A DNA stretch of 64,000 bases from a bacterium (GCA_013824265.1 PNNO01000005.1:248001-312000); one strand, 5' to 3'; numbered from the stretch's first letter, positions 17,283 through 26,231 are shown. The notes: generated from the sequence alone by a model not told the origin. Translations and numbers: made by a program.

Positions 17283-17863
17283 GACAAAAGGGATTTATAT
17301 TCGAGGTTGGTGATCTTGTTCACGGAAAGCAGGGGAGCAAGGTTAGCTTTGAAATCGAAGAAAAATTGGATTTAGATTTTGAAAAAGATGCAAAGCCGGT
17401 TTCGTCACTTTCTGCAAAAGTAACTTTTATGAAGATAGATTGCGGAATACACGTCGGTATTAAAGATGCGAGTGTGAAGTTTGAATTTATATGTACCAAA
17501 TGCGCAAAAAAGCATAATGAAATGATATCTATTGATGAAGCCGAGAGGGTTTATCTTCTTGAAAGGCAGCAGGACATATCTGATGTTTTTGATGCTTACT
17601 ACATAGATATGAAGAATATGAAAATCGATATTTCCGAGTTTGTAAGACAGGAAATTATCTTGCATTTTCCGACGATTCCAGTATGCTCTAGGAGCTGTAA
17701 AGGCCTTTGTCCATCATGCGGAGCGGATTTGAACGATACTTCCTGTGATTGTGGGGAACCTAAGCTTGAGCAGCATAAACCGTTAGCAATACTTAAAACA
17801 TTATATAATGTCAAAGCATCCAGTACCGAAGAAAAAAACCGCAAAAGCCAGAACAAGACGTAG
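17279..17863 (+). CDS. YceD/DUF177 family protein
   Basis: A 194-residue protein with the DUF177 pattern: a beta-rich N-terminal half, a central ICTKCAKKH metal-type pair, and the conserved C-terminal PVCSRSCKGLCPSCGADLN segment. In other bacteria DUF177 (YceD) lies directly before rpmF and is linked to 23S rRNA accumulation; the same order is kept here. The last 56 bp overlap the start of rpmF in another frame. Confidence 0.93.
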   Translation: MRQKGFIFEVGDLVHGKQGSKVSFEIEEKLDLDFEKDAKPVSSLSAKVTFMKIDCGIHVGIKDASVKFEFICTKCAKKHNEMISIDEAERVYLLERQQDISDVFDAYYIDMKNMKIDISEFVRQEIILHFPTIPVCSRSCKGLCPSCGADLNDTSCDCGEPKLEQHKPLAILKTLYNVKASSTEEKNRKSQNKT

Positions 17864-18047
17864 ATACAGCGCATTCGAAAAGAAAACGCAGGACAAACTT
17901 ATTGATCGAATTCATGTTGTAAAATGTCCGGACTGCGGAGCTGCAAAAATGATTCACCATGTTTGTACCGAGTGTGGAAAATACAAGGGAAGACAGGTTG
18001 TTGACCAGTCCAAAAAGGTTGATAAGATCACTACCGTAAAAGCGTAA
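17808..18047 (+). CDS. rpmF: 50S ribosomal protein L32
   Basis: A 79-residue L32 with the HPVPKKKTAKARTRRR N terminus and a zinc-ribbon (CPDC...CTEC). The Lys-rich tail after the zinc ribbon is a little longer than usual. The ATG at 17808 lies inside the yceD reading frame, giving a 56-bp overlap. The start is fixed by the conserved N terminus, as no later Met would keep it. Confidence 0.96.
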   Translation: MSKHPVPKKKTAKARTRRRYSAFEKKTQDKLIDRIHVVKCPDCGAAKMIHHVCTECGKYKGRQVVDQSKKVDKITTVKA

Positions 18048-18056
18048 TTTGAAAAT

Positions 18057-18527
18057 ATGGCAAGCTACCGTCATTTGGCGAGAATTGCAGTAATGCAAAC
18101 GATCTTCGAGTGTGAATTTATTGGAAAAGGAGATCCCGATAAGATTTTTTTGAAACCTGGTGAAAGGCTTGCTTATAATATTAGACAGTTGGCATCCAAA
18201 ATTAAAGATGCATCTTTTGCTGAAGAAACTTTAAATGGAATTTTGGAAAAGCAGAAAAAAATATACGATATAATTCAAAGAAATGCTCCGGAGTGGCCGA
18301 TTGAAAAAATAGCACCTGTTGATCGTGCTATACTTGAGATTGGTGTTTATGAAATTGCATTTTCGAAAGATATCCCTCCGGTTGTTGCTATTAACGAGGC
18401 GATTGAAGTTGCAAAAGTATACGGAGATACAAATTCCGCGAAATTCATAAACGGTGTTCTTAGCGCCGTGATGACCGAATTTACATCAAAAAAATCTAAT
18501 ATCAAAAAAAATGGTAAACAGGTATGA
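18057..18527 (+). CDS. nusB: Transcription antitermination factor NusB
   Basis: A 156-residue all-helical protein with the NusB core: [13 protein letters not shown] near the N terminus, [14 protein letters not shown] (about residue 83) and the C-terminal [15 protein letters not shown]...FINGVLSAV. NusB binds boxA RNA with S10 to support rRNA transcription. It follows rpmF by 9 bp and overlaps rnc by 17 bp, so the three form one translational unit in RNA metabolism. Confidence 0.96.
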   Translation: MASYRHLARIAVMQTIFECEFIGKGDPDKIFLKPGERLAYNIRQLASKIKDASFAEETLNGILEKQKKIYDIIQRNAPEWPIEKIAPVDRAILEIGVYEIAFSKDIPPVVAINEAIEVAKVYGDTNSAKFINGVLSAVMTEFTSKKSNIKKNGKQV

Positions 18528-19212
18528 AGAGCTTGAGAAAAATATTGGTATAACATTTGAAAACAAGGATCTTGTGGATAATGCTTTTGTCCACAAATCA
18601 TTCATGAACGAATACAACAAAGGGGATAAAATGGATAATGAGCGTCTTGAGTTTTTGGGAGACGCCGTTTTGGAGCTTGCCGTTACGGAATATTTATATA
18701 AAGTTTATCCTAAAAAAAATGAAGGGCAGCTTACCAATTGGAGATCTGCGCTTGTTAAGGGTAAACATTTAGCTGAAGTTGGGGGCGAACTTAAGTTGGG
18801 AACTTATCTTTATTTAAGCAGAGGGGAAGAAAAATCAGGAGGCAGAAAAAAGAATTACATTTTGGCGAACACGCTTGAGTCTCTAATCGGAGCCATTTAT
18901 TTGGATAAAGGGTACGAAGTTACACATGCGTTTATATCAAAATATATTATTACCAAACTTGAGAGAATACTTGAAGAAGGTTTACATATAGATGCAAAAT
19001 CTCATCTTCAGGAGCTTTCTCAGGAAAAAATTTCAGTTACTCCGGAGTATAGGCTTGTTAGTGAAAGCGGGCCGGATCACTCAAAACGTTTTGTCATGGC
19101 GGTTTATTTTAATGACAAAAAAGTTGGTGAAGGGGAGGGAAGTAGCAAGCAGAAGGCCGAAGAGGATGCGGCTAGAGATGCCCTTGCTGAGGTGGACTGG
19201 GAAAAGTTGTAA
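18511..19212 (+). CDS. rnc: Ribonuclease III
   Basis: A 233-residue RNase III that processes rRNA precursors and cleaves double-stranded RNA. The catalytic signature [13 protein letters not shown] (about residues 42-55) and the second acidic site [15 protein letters not shown] (about 117-131) are intact, followed by a double-stranded RNA-binding domain (about 158-228) ending in [15 protein letters not shown]. The first 17 bp overlap nusB. Confidence 0.97.
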   Translation: MVNRYEELEKNIGITFENKDLVDNAFVHKSFMNEYNKGDKMDNERLEFLGDAVLELAVTEYLYKVYPKKNEGQLTNWRSALVKGKHLAEVGGELKLGTYLYLSRGEEKSGGRKKNYILANTLESLIGAIYLDKGYEVTHAFISKYIITKLERILEEGLHIDAKSHLQELSQEKISVTPEYRLVSESGPDHSKRFVMAVYFNDKKVGEGEGSSKQKAEEDAARDALAEVDWEKL

Positions 19213-19221
19213 TAAAGAAAA

Positions 19222-19635
19222 ATGATTCATGAAAAATCCTGCGGTGTGGTTGTTTATCACATTGCAAAATCCGGTATTGCTGAAATTTTACTCCTTCATT
19301 ATCCGGAGGGGCACTGGGATTTCCCAAAAGGGCATGTTGAAGAAGGGGAGGAAGAGCTGGATACCGCTTTACGAGAACTTGAGGAGGAAACCGGAATAAA
19401 TGATGCCGAAATTATTGGTGGATTTAAAGAAAAAATGCATTATTTCTTTACTAAAAGAGAGGGGACCGTGTCAAAAACAGTATGGTTCTTTTTGGCAGAG
19501 AGTAAACATAAAAACGTCAAAATTTCACATGAACATGTCGACTTTGAGTGGCTGCCTTACAAGGAAGCTTTAGAAAGACTAACTTTCGAAAATGCACGTG
19601 CAATTTTAAAAAAAGCTAAGCAATTCCTTGCTTGA
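19222..19635 (+). CDS. NUDIX hydrolase (Ap4A-hydrolase-like)
   Basis: A 137-residue NUDIX protein. The Nudix box is complete: GHVEEGEE followed by RELEEETGI (about residues 38-60). The CGVVVY start and the WDFPKGH sequence before the box match bis(5'-nucleosyl)-tetraphosphatases of the MutT/asymmetrical Ap4A type. It would clean up dinucleoside polyphosphates. It follows rnc by 9 bp and is likely part of the same operon. Confidence 0.93.
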   Translation: MIHEKSCGVVVYHIAKSGIAEILLLHYPEGHWDFPKGHVEEGEEELDTALRELEEETGINDAEIIGGFKEKMHYFFTKREGTVSKTVWFFLAESKHKNVKISHEHVDFEWLPYKEALERLTFENARAILKKAKQFLA

Positions 19636-19690
19636 GCTCAATATTTTTCATATAGTGAATCCACAAACATATATTTTAAACATATAAAAA

Positions 19691-21172
19691 ATGCGTGTAA
19701 CTTACTCGAATGCGCTGACCGCGACTCCGGATATTCTTATTTGCCCGGTTTTTGAAAATGCAAAATCAGGCGAAATTAGTGATCTTAAAATTAGAAAAAT
19801 TTTCGAAGATATGAGTAAAAATGGTCTATTTAAAGCTGAAAATGGCGAAGCTAAGCTTGTGTATGGATCATCAAAAGATCTTCCAAAAAGAATTCTTTTG
19901 CTTGGCCTTGGAAAGAAAGCAAAGCTAAGTGATGCCTCTGTTAGAAATACAATGGCTAAGGCTGTTAAAGGGTCTCAGTCAAAGGAAATAAAGACAATTG
20001 GATTATTGGTTTCAGGCGATATTGAGCAGTATATCCAACCTGTCGCTGAAGGTATTATGCTTGTTAATTACAATCCTGCTCAGTACAAAACCGGTGAAGA
20101 TATGGAAAAAGCAAAAGGAAAATTGTTTAGCGATTTAATTTTCTTTGGAAAAGATATATCAGCGGAAAACAAGAAAGCTATAAAAAAGGCGCAAATTTTG
20201 AGTGAGTCCGTAAACATGGTAAGAGATCTTGTAAACGGGGCTCCAAATTATATAACTGTGGATGCGTTTGCGAATGAGTCTAAAAAAATGGCTAAAAAAC
20301 ACGGTTATTCAATTAAAGTGTACGATAAAGATTGGATTGCAAAAAAGGGGATGGGTGCGTTTTTGGGTGTTAATAAAGGATCCGGCAAAAAAACCGCAAA
20401 GCTTGTTGTGATTGAATATAAGCCAAAAAAGGCCTCAAAAAAAGATCCGATTCTTCTTGTTGGTAAAGGACTTATTTTTGACTCAGGAGGATACAATCTT
20501 AAGCCTTCAAAGCATATTGAAGATATGCATCAGGATAAGGCCGGAGGATCCCTTGTGATAGGTATATTTAATACACTAAAGGATCTTGATATAAAAAGGA
20601 ATGTGGTTGGGATTATCCCGTTAACGGAAAATTTAATTGATTCAGATGCGCAAAAGCCGTCAGATGTTGTTACTAGTTATTGCGGGAAGACAGTTGAAAT
20701 TAGAAATACCGATGCCGAGGGAAGACTGATACTTGCGGATGCTTTGTCTTACGGTGTGGAAACTTTTAAGCCGGAATACACTGTTGATTTTGCGACCTTA
20801 ACGGGATCTTGCATCGTTGCTCTTGGGGATAGGTATGCCGGAGTTATGGGGAATGATGAATCTCTTATTTCAAAGTTAAAGAAATCCGGAGATAAAACCG
20901 ATGAGCTTGTATGGGAACTTCCGATACATGACGATTTCAGAGAAGATATGAAAGGAAGAGTGGCTGATCTTCGAAATATTGACGATGCTACAAGCTTTTT
21001 TGCCGGTACTTCAAAGGCGGCAGCATTCCTGGAATACTTTGTTGATAAAGCAAAATGGGCTCATTTGGATATTGCCGGAACCGCTTATGGTGAAAAACCA
21101 AAAGCTACAGACCAGCAATTTGCAACCGGATATGGTCTTAGATTGATGGTTGATTTCCTTGAGAACTGCTAG
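19691..21172 (+). CDS. pepA: Leucyl aminopeptidase (M17)
   Basis: A 493-residue M17 metallo-aminopeptidase. The conserved catalytic C-terminal half includes VGKGLIFDSGGYNLK (metal Lys/Asp, about residue 258), the DMHQDKAGG element and the family signature NTDAEGRLILADAL (about residue 339). The N-terminal macro-like domain (residues 1-160) is more divergent. It removes N-terminal residues from peptides in the cytosol and may supply amino acids in an organism with limited biosynthesis. Confidence 0.96.
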   Translation: MRVTYSNALTATPDILICPVFENAKSGEISDLKIRKIFEDMSKNGLFKAENGEAKLVYGSSKDLPKRILLLGLGKKAKLSDASVRNTMAKAVKGSQSKEIKTIGLLVSGDIEQYIQPVAEGIMLVNYNPAQYKTGEDMEKAKGKLFSDLIFFGKDISAENKKAIKKAQILSESVNMVRDLVNGAPNYITVDAFANESKKMAKKHGYSIKVYDKDWIAKKGMGAFLGVNKGSGKKTAKLVVIEYKPKKASKKDPILLVGKGLIFDSGGYNLKPSKHIEDMHQDKAGGSLVIGIFNTLKDLDIKRNVVGIIPLTENLIDSDAQKPSDVVTSYCGKTVEIRNTDAEGRLILADALSYGVETFKPEYTVDFATLTGSCIVALGDRYAGVMGNDESLISKLKKSGDKTDELVWELPIHDDFREDMKGRVADLRNIDDATSFFAGTSKAAAFLEYFVDKAKWAHLDIAGTAYGEKPKATDQQFATGYGLRLMVDFLENC

Positions 21173-21176
21173 GTTC

Positions 21177-21671
21177 CTAGATGGACAACTTTTTAACTAC
21201 AGGGTCGATACCTTTAGGGTATTCGATATTTGGTCCCTGTTCCACTTTTATTCCGCGTTCTTTTAATATGTCGAAATGTTTCATTGCTTCAGGGTATCCT
21301 TCCTGAAAGACAACCCTTTTAATGCCTGATTCAGCTATTAGGCTGGAACAGACTCTGCAAGGATATTTTGTGCAGTACATTGTTGTTCCGTTTACCGGAA
21401 TTCCTTTTTTCGCGGCAAGGCTAAGGCACCATTGTTCAGCGCAGATACCATAGCAAATTTCACGTCTTTGTCCGGAGGGGATTTTCATTTCATTCCTTAT
21501 ACATCCTATTTTTTCGCAATTGTATTCAGGATGCCAATCGTTTGTGTGTTTAACAATCATTTTTCCGTTTTTCACTATTCCTGCAGCTATTTTTGCTCTT
21601 AAGCAATGAGCCTTTGGTTCAAGTCTGTCTATCATTTTTAAGAACTTCTTGTCGTTGGCCGTAATTGTCAT
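21177..21671 (-). CDS. dCMP/cytidine deaminase family protein with a CAE zinc motif
   Basis: A 164-residue zinc deaminase. The zinc site is CAEQ (usual dCMP deaminases have HAEQ) and PCRVC, with the catalytic Glu retained. The GCIRNE...IPSGQRREIC stretch before it matches the dCMP-deaminase (ComEB-like) branch. The His-to-Cys change at the first zinc ligand is like that of cytidine deaminases. It would supply dUMP or uridine nucleotides; a dUTPase and TMP kinase are encoded elsewhere in the window. It converges on pepA with 4 bp between the genes. Confidence 0.85.
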   Translation of the reverse strand: MTITANDKKFLKMIDRLEPKAHCLRAKIAAGIVKNGKMIVKHTNDWHPEYNCEKIGCIRNEMKIPSGQRREICYGICAEQWCLSLAAKKGIPVNGTTMYCTKYPCRVCSSLIAESGIKRVVFQEGYPEAMKHFDILKERGIKVEQGPNIEYPKGIDPVVKKLSI

Positions 21672-21741
21672 TTTTTGTAAATTAAAACAATAACTCTAAC
21701 AGAGCTAGTATAACACGCAAAAAAACGCCGTGGAATATTTG

Positions 21742-21921
21742 TTATTTATCTTCATTTTCGCCGCCGCACAAACATGTTGGCATTATAAACAACAAGCCAA
21801 GAATTATGAACATTACTGGTAGATACTGGGCGATCCCAATCTGTATCATTTGTAAATTTTCAAGAAGAAAAAGAATTCCGCCGACGATTAGAATAATACC
21901 CTTACAGTAACATTTTTTCAT
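21742..21921 (-). CDS. Small two-helix membrane protein
   Basis: A roughly 59-residue membrane protein with two hydrophobic helices (GIILIVGGILFLLENL and YLPVMFIILGLLFIMP) and a cysteine-containing N terminus (KKCYCKG) and C terminus (TCLCGG). The pattern is like LiaF/DUF5668-type transmembrane domains. The start MKKC at 21921 is chosen because it directly precedes the first helix. Upstream in-frame Met codons at 21945 and 21978 are possible. The function is unknown. Confidence 0.62.
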   Translation of the reverse strand: MKKCYCKGIILIVGGILFLLENLQMIQIGIAQYLPVMFIILGLLFIMPTCLCGGENEDK

Positions 21922-21985
21922 AAATAATAGAGTGAGTGGCTTCATCTTTATGATATTGCTATGTAAGAGCTGTGTCAATAAATGT

Positions 21986-22927
21986 TTATGCTGCGTTAAT
22001 TCTCCAGAATTCCTGACTTACTATTTTCCCGGGAATTGTGAATCCTGCGGCTTTTTTATGGCCTCCTCCACCGAATTGTTCGCATAAAGAAGAAACGTCT
22101 ATATCTCCGTTCCCGGAGCGCATTGAGCCTTGTACGTTTCCGTTTAAATCTTCCGAAAGAAGCATTGTCATTTTGGACTCAGGAACGCAATTTAAATAAT
22201 TTATTACGCCCGCAAGTTCCCTTGGGGATGCGTTTGTTTCATCAAGCTCGTCTGCGCTTATTTTTGAAACCAAGGTGCCCTTTCCGTTTAATCTGGCATT
22301 TGAAAGTACTTTTCCCCAGAGTTTAAGCTGTTCTATTGATTGGGTCTTAAATAAATTTTTAACGATTGTTTTTATATCCGCCCCTTTTGACTGTAGCTCT
22401 CCCGCGGTAATATATGTGCCTTTTTGTGTGTTTGAATGCATAAAACTTCCTGTGTCGTTGTATATTCCGGCAAGCAGGCATGTAGCCGCATGTCTTGAAT
22501 ATTTTATTCCCAAATTTTCAAAAATTGTATAAAGCATTTCTGTTGCGGAAGCGGCCAGGGGATCAACTATATTTATATCTCCGTACATCGTGTTTGTGGC
22601 ATGATGATCTATATTTATGACAGTTATTTTGCTGTCCATTTCATTTGTGAATTTTGTTTGCTCCTTTGTGCTGCAATCAACTGTAATTATGCAATCATAG
22701 TTTTTTGGCATTTCACTTTGAATGACAAAATCATCTGTGATAAAAAGTAGCGTTGCGGGCAGAGGATCCGCGCAAACTGAAGTTACTTTCTTGTGAAAAT
22801 TATTTTCAAGAACAATATGCATGAATATGTTTGCGCCGATTGTGTCCGCATCGGGATGTCTATGAGAAATAAGTACTATATGATTTGCGTCCCGAATTTT
22901 TTCGAGAGCTTTTTTGAACTCCTGCAT
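21986..22927 (-). CDS. nrnA: DHH/DHHA1 phosphoesterase (NrnA-type nanoRNase/pAp phosphatase)
   Basis: A 313-residue DHH phosphoesterase. Metal-binding motifs are SHRHPDADTIGA (about residues 21-32), VDCS (about 84), INIDHHA (about 105) and GIYNDTGSF (about 155). The DHHA1 substrate motif GGGGHKKAAGF lies at about 286. NrnA degrades 2-5 nt RNAs and pAp in the cytosol. It starts 90 bp downstream of the RuBisCO gene on the same strand, with a terminator between them, so it is probably not in the RuBisCO transcript. Confidence 0.93.
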   Translation of the reverse strand: MQEFKKALEKIRDANHIVLISHRHPDADTIGANIFMHIVLENNFHKKVTSVCADPLPATLLFITDDFVIQSEMPKNYDCIITVDCSTKEQTKFTNEMDSKITVINIDHHATNTMYGDINIVDPLAASATEMLYTIFENLGIKYSRHAATCLLAGIYNDTGSFMHSNTQKGTYITAGELQSKGADIKTIVKNLFKTQSIEQLKLWGKVLSNARLNGKGTLVSKISADELDETNASPRELAGVINYLNCVPESKMTMLLSEDLNGNVQGSMRSGNGDIDVSSLCEQFGGGGHKKAAGFTIPGKIVSQEFWRINAA

Positions 22928-22960
22928 ACGTTTGTTTGAAAGGGATCAATTATAAATTTT

Positions 22961-22998
22961 TAAAAAAAGCGTGCAAGAAGCTGGTCTTGCGCGCTTTT
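22961..22998 (-). terminator. Rho-independent terminator of the RuBisCO gene
   Basis: A stem of 14 positions (AAAAGCGTGCAAGA against TCTTGCGCGCTTTT, one G-U pair) with a 6-nt loop ends in a run of seven U on the minus strand, just after the RuBisCO stop. Confidence 0.88.
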
Positions 22999-23017
22999 CA
23001 ATGTAGTTGTTTTATAT

Positions 23018-24439
23018 CTATATCTGTTCGTCTTCAGGTTCCAAAACATTCTGTTCCATCGGTTTTTTTTCGAAAAACTCGATAGCTTTGGCAAGTTCAA
23101 TGTGGTCTTTTGCGTAATCATGGATATCTATGCCTTTTAAGTAAGCCTCACATGACTGAACAAGAGCTGTTGCACCTGCTTTTGTGCCATCAGGATGCGC
23201 ATGGCAACCGGCACCCATTGTTGTAATAAAATCAACGTTGCCCATTACATCTATAAATGGTTTTAATTTTGTTGGATTCAGGCCACCTGAAATAATTGGA
23301 CAGCATTTTTTTACCCCTCTCCAGCTGTCATCTTCCAAAATTACATTATGAGCGATATCCTGATTAACCATATCTATAAGATTCTGGTCCTGTTCAGAAA
23401 TTTTACCCCAGCTCTGTGTAAAGAAATGTCCTTCCGATTGAAGATTTAAAATTCCGTGAGCCGCTGTAATATCCTCATCTGCGCTTCCTGCCATTTTTCC
23501 AATTCCGGCGGTTCCGGTGTGAATTCCGGATGCACCTGCTAAACGTGCAAATTTTGAAAGTACCAAAACCGTAAATCCAATTGGATTTTCTTTGCGTGTA
23601 TAAGCTGCGTGGCTGGCTCTGTGGAAATGTATAAATACTTCAGGGTAATGTCTTCTCAAAGTTTGAGTCGCCATCCAACCTGCTGTTATGCCATCAATTA
23701 AAAAGGCATAACTTCCCGGTTCCATAACGCTTTTAATAAGCTCACATCGTGCGATCATGGTATCAAAATCAGCTGCGGAAACATTAAAAGAATGAACCTT
23801 TTTATGTCCGGTTTCTTTTACAGCTTTGTCCATGGCTTCTTTAACATGATAAACCATCTTGTCGTATGGAGAGAAATCCTGGTCGGCCTGCGGTTCATCG
23901 TTTTTTACAAAGTCTCCTCCTCCAACCCAGAAATCATAACAAACTTCTGCGTATTCGGCGGAAGTTAATCCCATTTTTGGTTTTACAATTGTTCCCAAAA
24001 TTGGTCTGTCATAAACATTTAAATATTTTCGCATGTCATCAATCGTGTAGCTAGGGCCGTCGTATTGTTCAAGCATTGAAGGCGGAAACCAGATATCAAG
24101 GAGTTTGATTTCTTTAACTTCTTTCATTCCAAGAACATTCCCTACAACATAAGTAAGTATATTTTGGACATTGCCTCCGCGATCAAAAAGACGCCAAGGA
24201 TAGGCTATCCAAACAAGGTTTTTCTCCTCGTCGATTTTATAAACAAGTGCGTTCATCTCGCGGGAAAAAGCTGTCTCGGTTTTGACTTTAAAGTTTGTTC
24301 CAGTTGAAGATTCTGCCGCAACTTCAGACGCTGCGGAAGTAATATCCATTACGTCATTTGGGACAAGATGAAAAACGGCAAGTAAATATTCACCATTTTT
24401 TGGATCTTTAAGATCTAATTTTAAATAATCGGCCTGCAT
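23018..24439 (-). CDS. rbcL: Ribulose-1,5-bisphosphate carboxylase, form II/III
   Basis: A 473-residue RuBisCO large chain. Catalytic residues are present: K153/K155 (IVKPKMGL), the carbamylated Lys K179 with D181 and E182 (GGDFVKNDEPQ), H271/H273/R274 (HFHRASH), loop 6 K315 (GIGKMAG) and S384 (ISGGLN). The NDEPQ sequence and length fit the form II/III group found in Patescibacteria and some methanogens, which fixes CO2 onto RuBP made from AMP-derived ribose-1,5-bisphosphate. No small subunit, phosphoribulokinase, AMP phosphorylase or R15P isomerase is encoded nearby. It has its own promoter and terminator. Confidence 0.96.
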   Translation of the reverse strand: MQADYLKLDLKDPKNGEYLLAVFHLVPNDVMDITSAASEVAAESSTGTNFKVKTETAFSREMNALVYKIDEEKNLVWIAYPWRLFDRGGNVQNILTYVVGNVLGMKEVKEIKLLDIWFPPSMLEQYDGPSYTIDDMRKYLNVYDRPILGTIVKPKMGLTSAEYAEVCYDFWVGGGDFVKNDEPQADQDFSPYDKMVYHVKEAMDKAVKETGHKKVHSFNVSAADFDTMIARCELIKSVMEPGSYAFLIDGITAGWMATQTLRRHYPEVFIHFHRASHAAYTRKENPIGFTVLVLSKFARLAGASGIHTGTAGIGKMAGSADEDITAAHGILNLQSEGHFFTQSWGKISEQDQNLIDMVNQDIAHNVILEDDSWRGVKKCCPIISGGLNPTKLKPFIDVMGNVDFITTMGAGCHAHPDGTKAGATALVQSCEAYLKGIDIHDYAKDHIELAKAIEFFEKKPMEQNVLEPEDEQI

Positions 24440-24476
24440 ATTTGTTTTTGTTAAATTTTGATTTTAATCTTGATTT

Positions 24477-24505
24477 ATTATACAGCAAAAAACACTAGAT
24501 GTCAC
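24477..24505 (-). promoter_or_regulatory. RuBisCO promoter (minus strand)
   Basis: On the minus strand GTGACA (24500-24505), a 17-nt spacer and TATAAT (24477-24482) with a TG directly before the -10. This gives a leader of about 30 nt to the ATG at 24439. Confidence 0.68.
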
Positions 24506-24521
24506 GTATTATATGGCTATT

Positions 24522-25415
24522 CTACGGCTTTTCCTTTATCTCCCTTTCTTCAAACTGATTTCCGGTTATTACAATGTATGCAATTGCGAAATATGGCACC
24601 GCGATAGGTAAAAATGATACTCCTCCAACAATTACCATGAGTATAAGTCCGATTGCCAAAACACTCGCTACGAAACGTTCAAGTAGTCCAAAAGCAAGTA
24701 GTGCTCCCATTAAAATTCCAAAAATTCCGGCATTAAATACAAGTAATGCGTTCGAATAATCTTCAATTCCAAATATGCTCTGCATTACGTTTAAAAGTGG
24801 TCTTTCCTGTAGAAAATTAATGGCCGGTTGCGGGTCAATTATATTGTGGTGAACCGAAACAAAAATGATTCCGGCTCCGGTTATGAATCTTAAAATCGGT
24901 AGCGCGTATTTTCTGTATCTGTCCAAAAATCCTTTTTTCTCAAGAGGGTGAAAGAAAAACGAAAAACTTAAAACATCTTTATGTACAAGGAATAAGAATA
25001 AACCTATCCCCATGAATAATATGTAATCTAGCATTTTTAAGGTAGGGAAAAAGAAGAATCCGCTGACAAAAAGTGCCACGATTCCAATTGTACAAAGTCT
25101 TGTAAAAGTCCCTACTACAAGCCCCATTCCTATTATAATTTGTGCGAATTTAAAGACCATGTGAGGAATTGAATCCTCAAGTCCTATTCCTGGAGCAAAA
25201 AGATAATTTTGTATACCACTGCTTATTAATAATATCCCAATGGCAATTGATAAAACCGTTGAGTCCAAAAAAGATCCTGTTTTTAAAATTTCGCTAAGTC
25301 GCATTATGGAGCTGTTTTTTCTTGCTACGAATTCAAGAAAAATCGCCAATAAAAAAACGGAGACCGCAATTACCGTCGGAATTACATACCATGATAAAAG
25401 GCCGTCTTCGTTCAT
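24522..25415 (-). CDS. DoxX-like membrane protein
   Basis: A 297-residue protein with about eight transmembrane helices in two DoxX-like halves. Each half has an arrangement typical of DoxX/TQO-small-subunit proteins (SSGIQNYL...IIIGMGLVVGTFTRLCTIGI and GAGIIFVSVHHN...GALLAFGLLERFVASVLAI). Family members are linked to thiosulfate:quinone reduction or membrane redox stress, but the reaction cannot be inferred here. A ferredoxin gene lies 26 bp upstream on the same strand, so a redox role is plausible. Confidence 0.8.
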   Translation of the reverse strand: MNEDGLLSWYVIPTVIAVSVFLLAIFLEFVARKNSSIMRLSEILKTGSFLDSTVLSIAIGILLISSGIQNYLFAPGIGLEDSIPHMVFKFAQIIIGMGLVVGTFTRLCTIGIVALFVSGFFFFPTLKMLDYILFMGIGLFLFLVHKDVLSFSFFFHPLEKKGFLDRYRKYALPILRFITGAGIIFVSVHHNIIDPQPAINFLQERPLLNVMQSIFGIEDYSNALLVFNAGIFGILMGALLAFGLLERFVASVLAIGLILMVIVGGVSFLPIAVPYFAIAYIVITGNQFEEREIKEKP

Positions 25416-25441
25416 AAATTGATTGTTTTGTTAAAACCTGC

Positions 25442-25627
25442 TTATTTCCAGCTTATTGCCGTTACCGGGCATGCATCTATGGCTGATTGAACTACAGCTT
25501 CATCGTCTCCGGTTGGATTAACAGCTTTTGATTTGCCATCATCTTGTATCTCGAAAACTTTTGGACACAACTGGACGCATAATCCACATCCAATACATGT
25601 ATTTTGATCTACGTGAGCACTTTTCAT
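25442..25627 (-). CDS. Single-cluster [4Fe-4S] ferredoxin
   Basis: A 61-residue ferredoxin with CIGCGLCVQLCP and the distal DACPVTAI, the pattern of monocluster ferredoxins of the Thermotoga/Pyrococcus type; one of the five cysteines (in CVQLC) is likely the variable extra. The ATG at 25627 is used because it begins the conserved MKSAHVDQ start; an upstream Met at 25693 would add 22 residues absent from the family. It probably donates electrons to an unidentified partner. Confidence 0.92.
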   Translation of the reverse strand: MKSAHVDQNTCIGCGLCVQLCPKVFEIQDDGKSKAVNPTGDDEAVVQSAIDACPVTAISWK

Positions 25628-25704
25628 ACGTACCAAGTTAATTATTTTACTGCTAAATAATAAGTTTATATTTAACTTTAAGCAAGTTCTCATTGAATCT
25701 AATG

Positions 25705-26028
25705 CTAGAGGTATTCCTGTATAAGAGCGGCGCGTGCTTCCGTAACTTCTTTGTCCAGAGTTTTAAGAAGTCCGTTTTCAAATTCAATGGCAAGGAAATT
25801 ATGCAGATCATAAATGTCATCCTGATCCAACCCCTGAAGCAAAAGTTTTTCCTGTAGCTCGCTTGTTAATTCTGAAAGATGGTAGGTGTGACAGGTCGAA
25901 ATATGGCTTAAGTATTCACTTAATTCGTTTTTATTTCTCAGTTTTTCGATTGCTTTCTTTACTCTTTTCGTAAGGGCTCTCGGGGGAGGGGAATCATTGG
26001 GCGAGGGAAGGTCGGCTGAAGGGGACAT
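25705..26028 (-). CDS. Hypothetical helical protein
   Basis: A 107-residue cytosolic protein with a Ser/Pro-rich N terminus (residues 1-18) and a mostly helical remainder with many Leu and Glu. It contains two His in a HISTCHTYH stretch. I do not recognise it. It lies 77 bp upstream of the ferredoxin gene and could share its transcript. Confidence 0.65.
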   Translation of the reverse strand: MSPSADLPSPNDSPPPRALTKRVKKAIEKLRNKNELSEYLSHISTCHTYHLSELTSELQEKLLLQGLDQDDIYDLHNFLAIEFENGLLKTLDKEVTEARAALIQEYL

Positions 26029-26165
26029 TGCTAATTATTAATTATAATCACTAAATGCGAATAATACTTTAGCATCAACACTAACTCCTGTAAATAGCTA
26101 AGTGATGAGGAAATATTTAAATAGGTACTTTGCTTAATAATGGTATTGTAATAAAAGTCTGTTGG

Positions 26166-26194
26166 TTGACGCGTTGGCCGAAATGGCGTAAAAT
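26166..26194 (+). promoter_or_regulatory. Promoter of the 26232 gene
   Basis: TTGACG (26166-26171), a 17-nt spacer and TAAAAT (26189-26194) precede the ATG at 26232 by 37 nt. Confidence 0.65.
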
Positions 26195-26231
26195 ATAATT
26201 GTGTTTTATTTATTATTTAATCAAAACAAAA

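Noticed and set aside
23018-24439. RuBisCO-like (form IV) protein
   Set aside because: All catalytic residues expected in a functional carboxylase are present, including the carbamylated Lys and loop 6 Lys.
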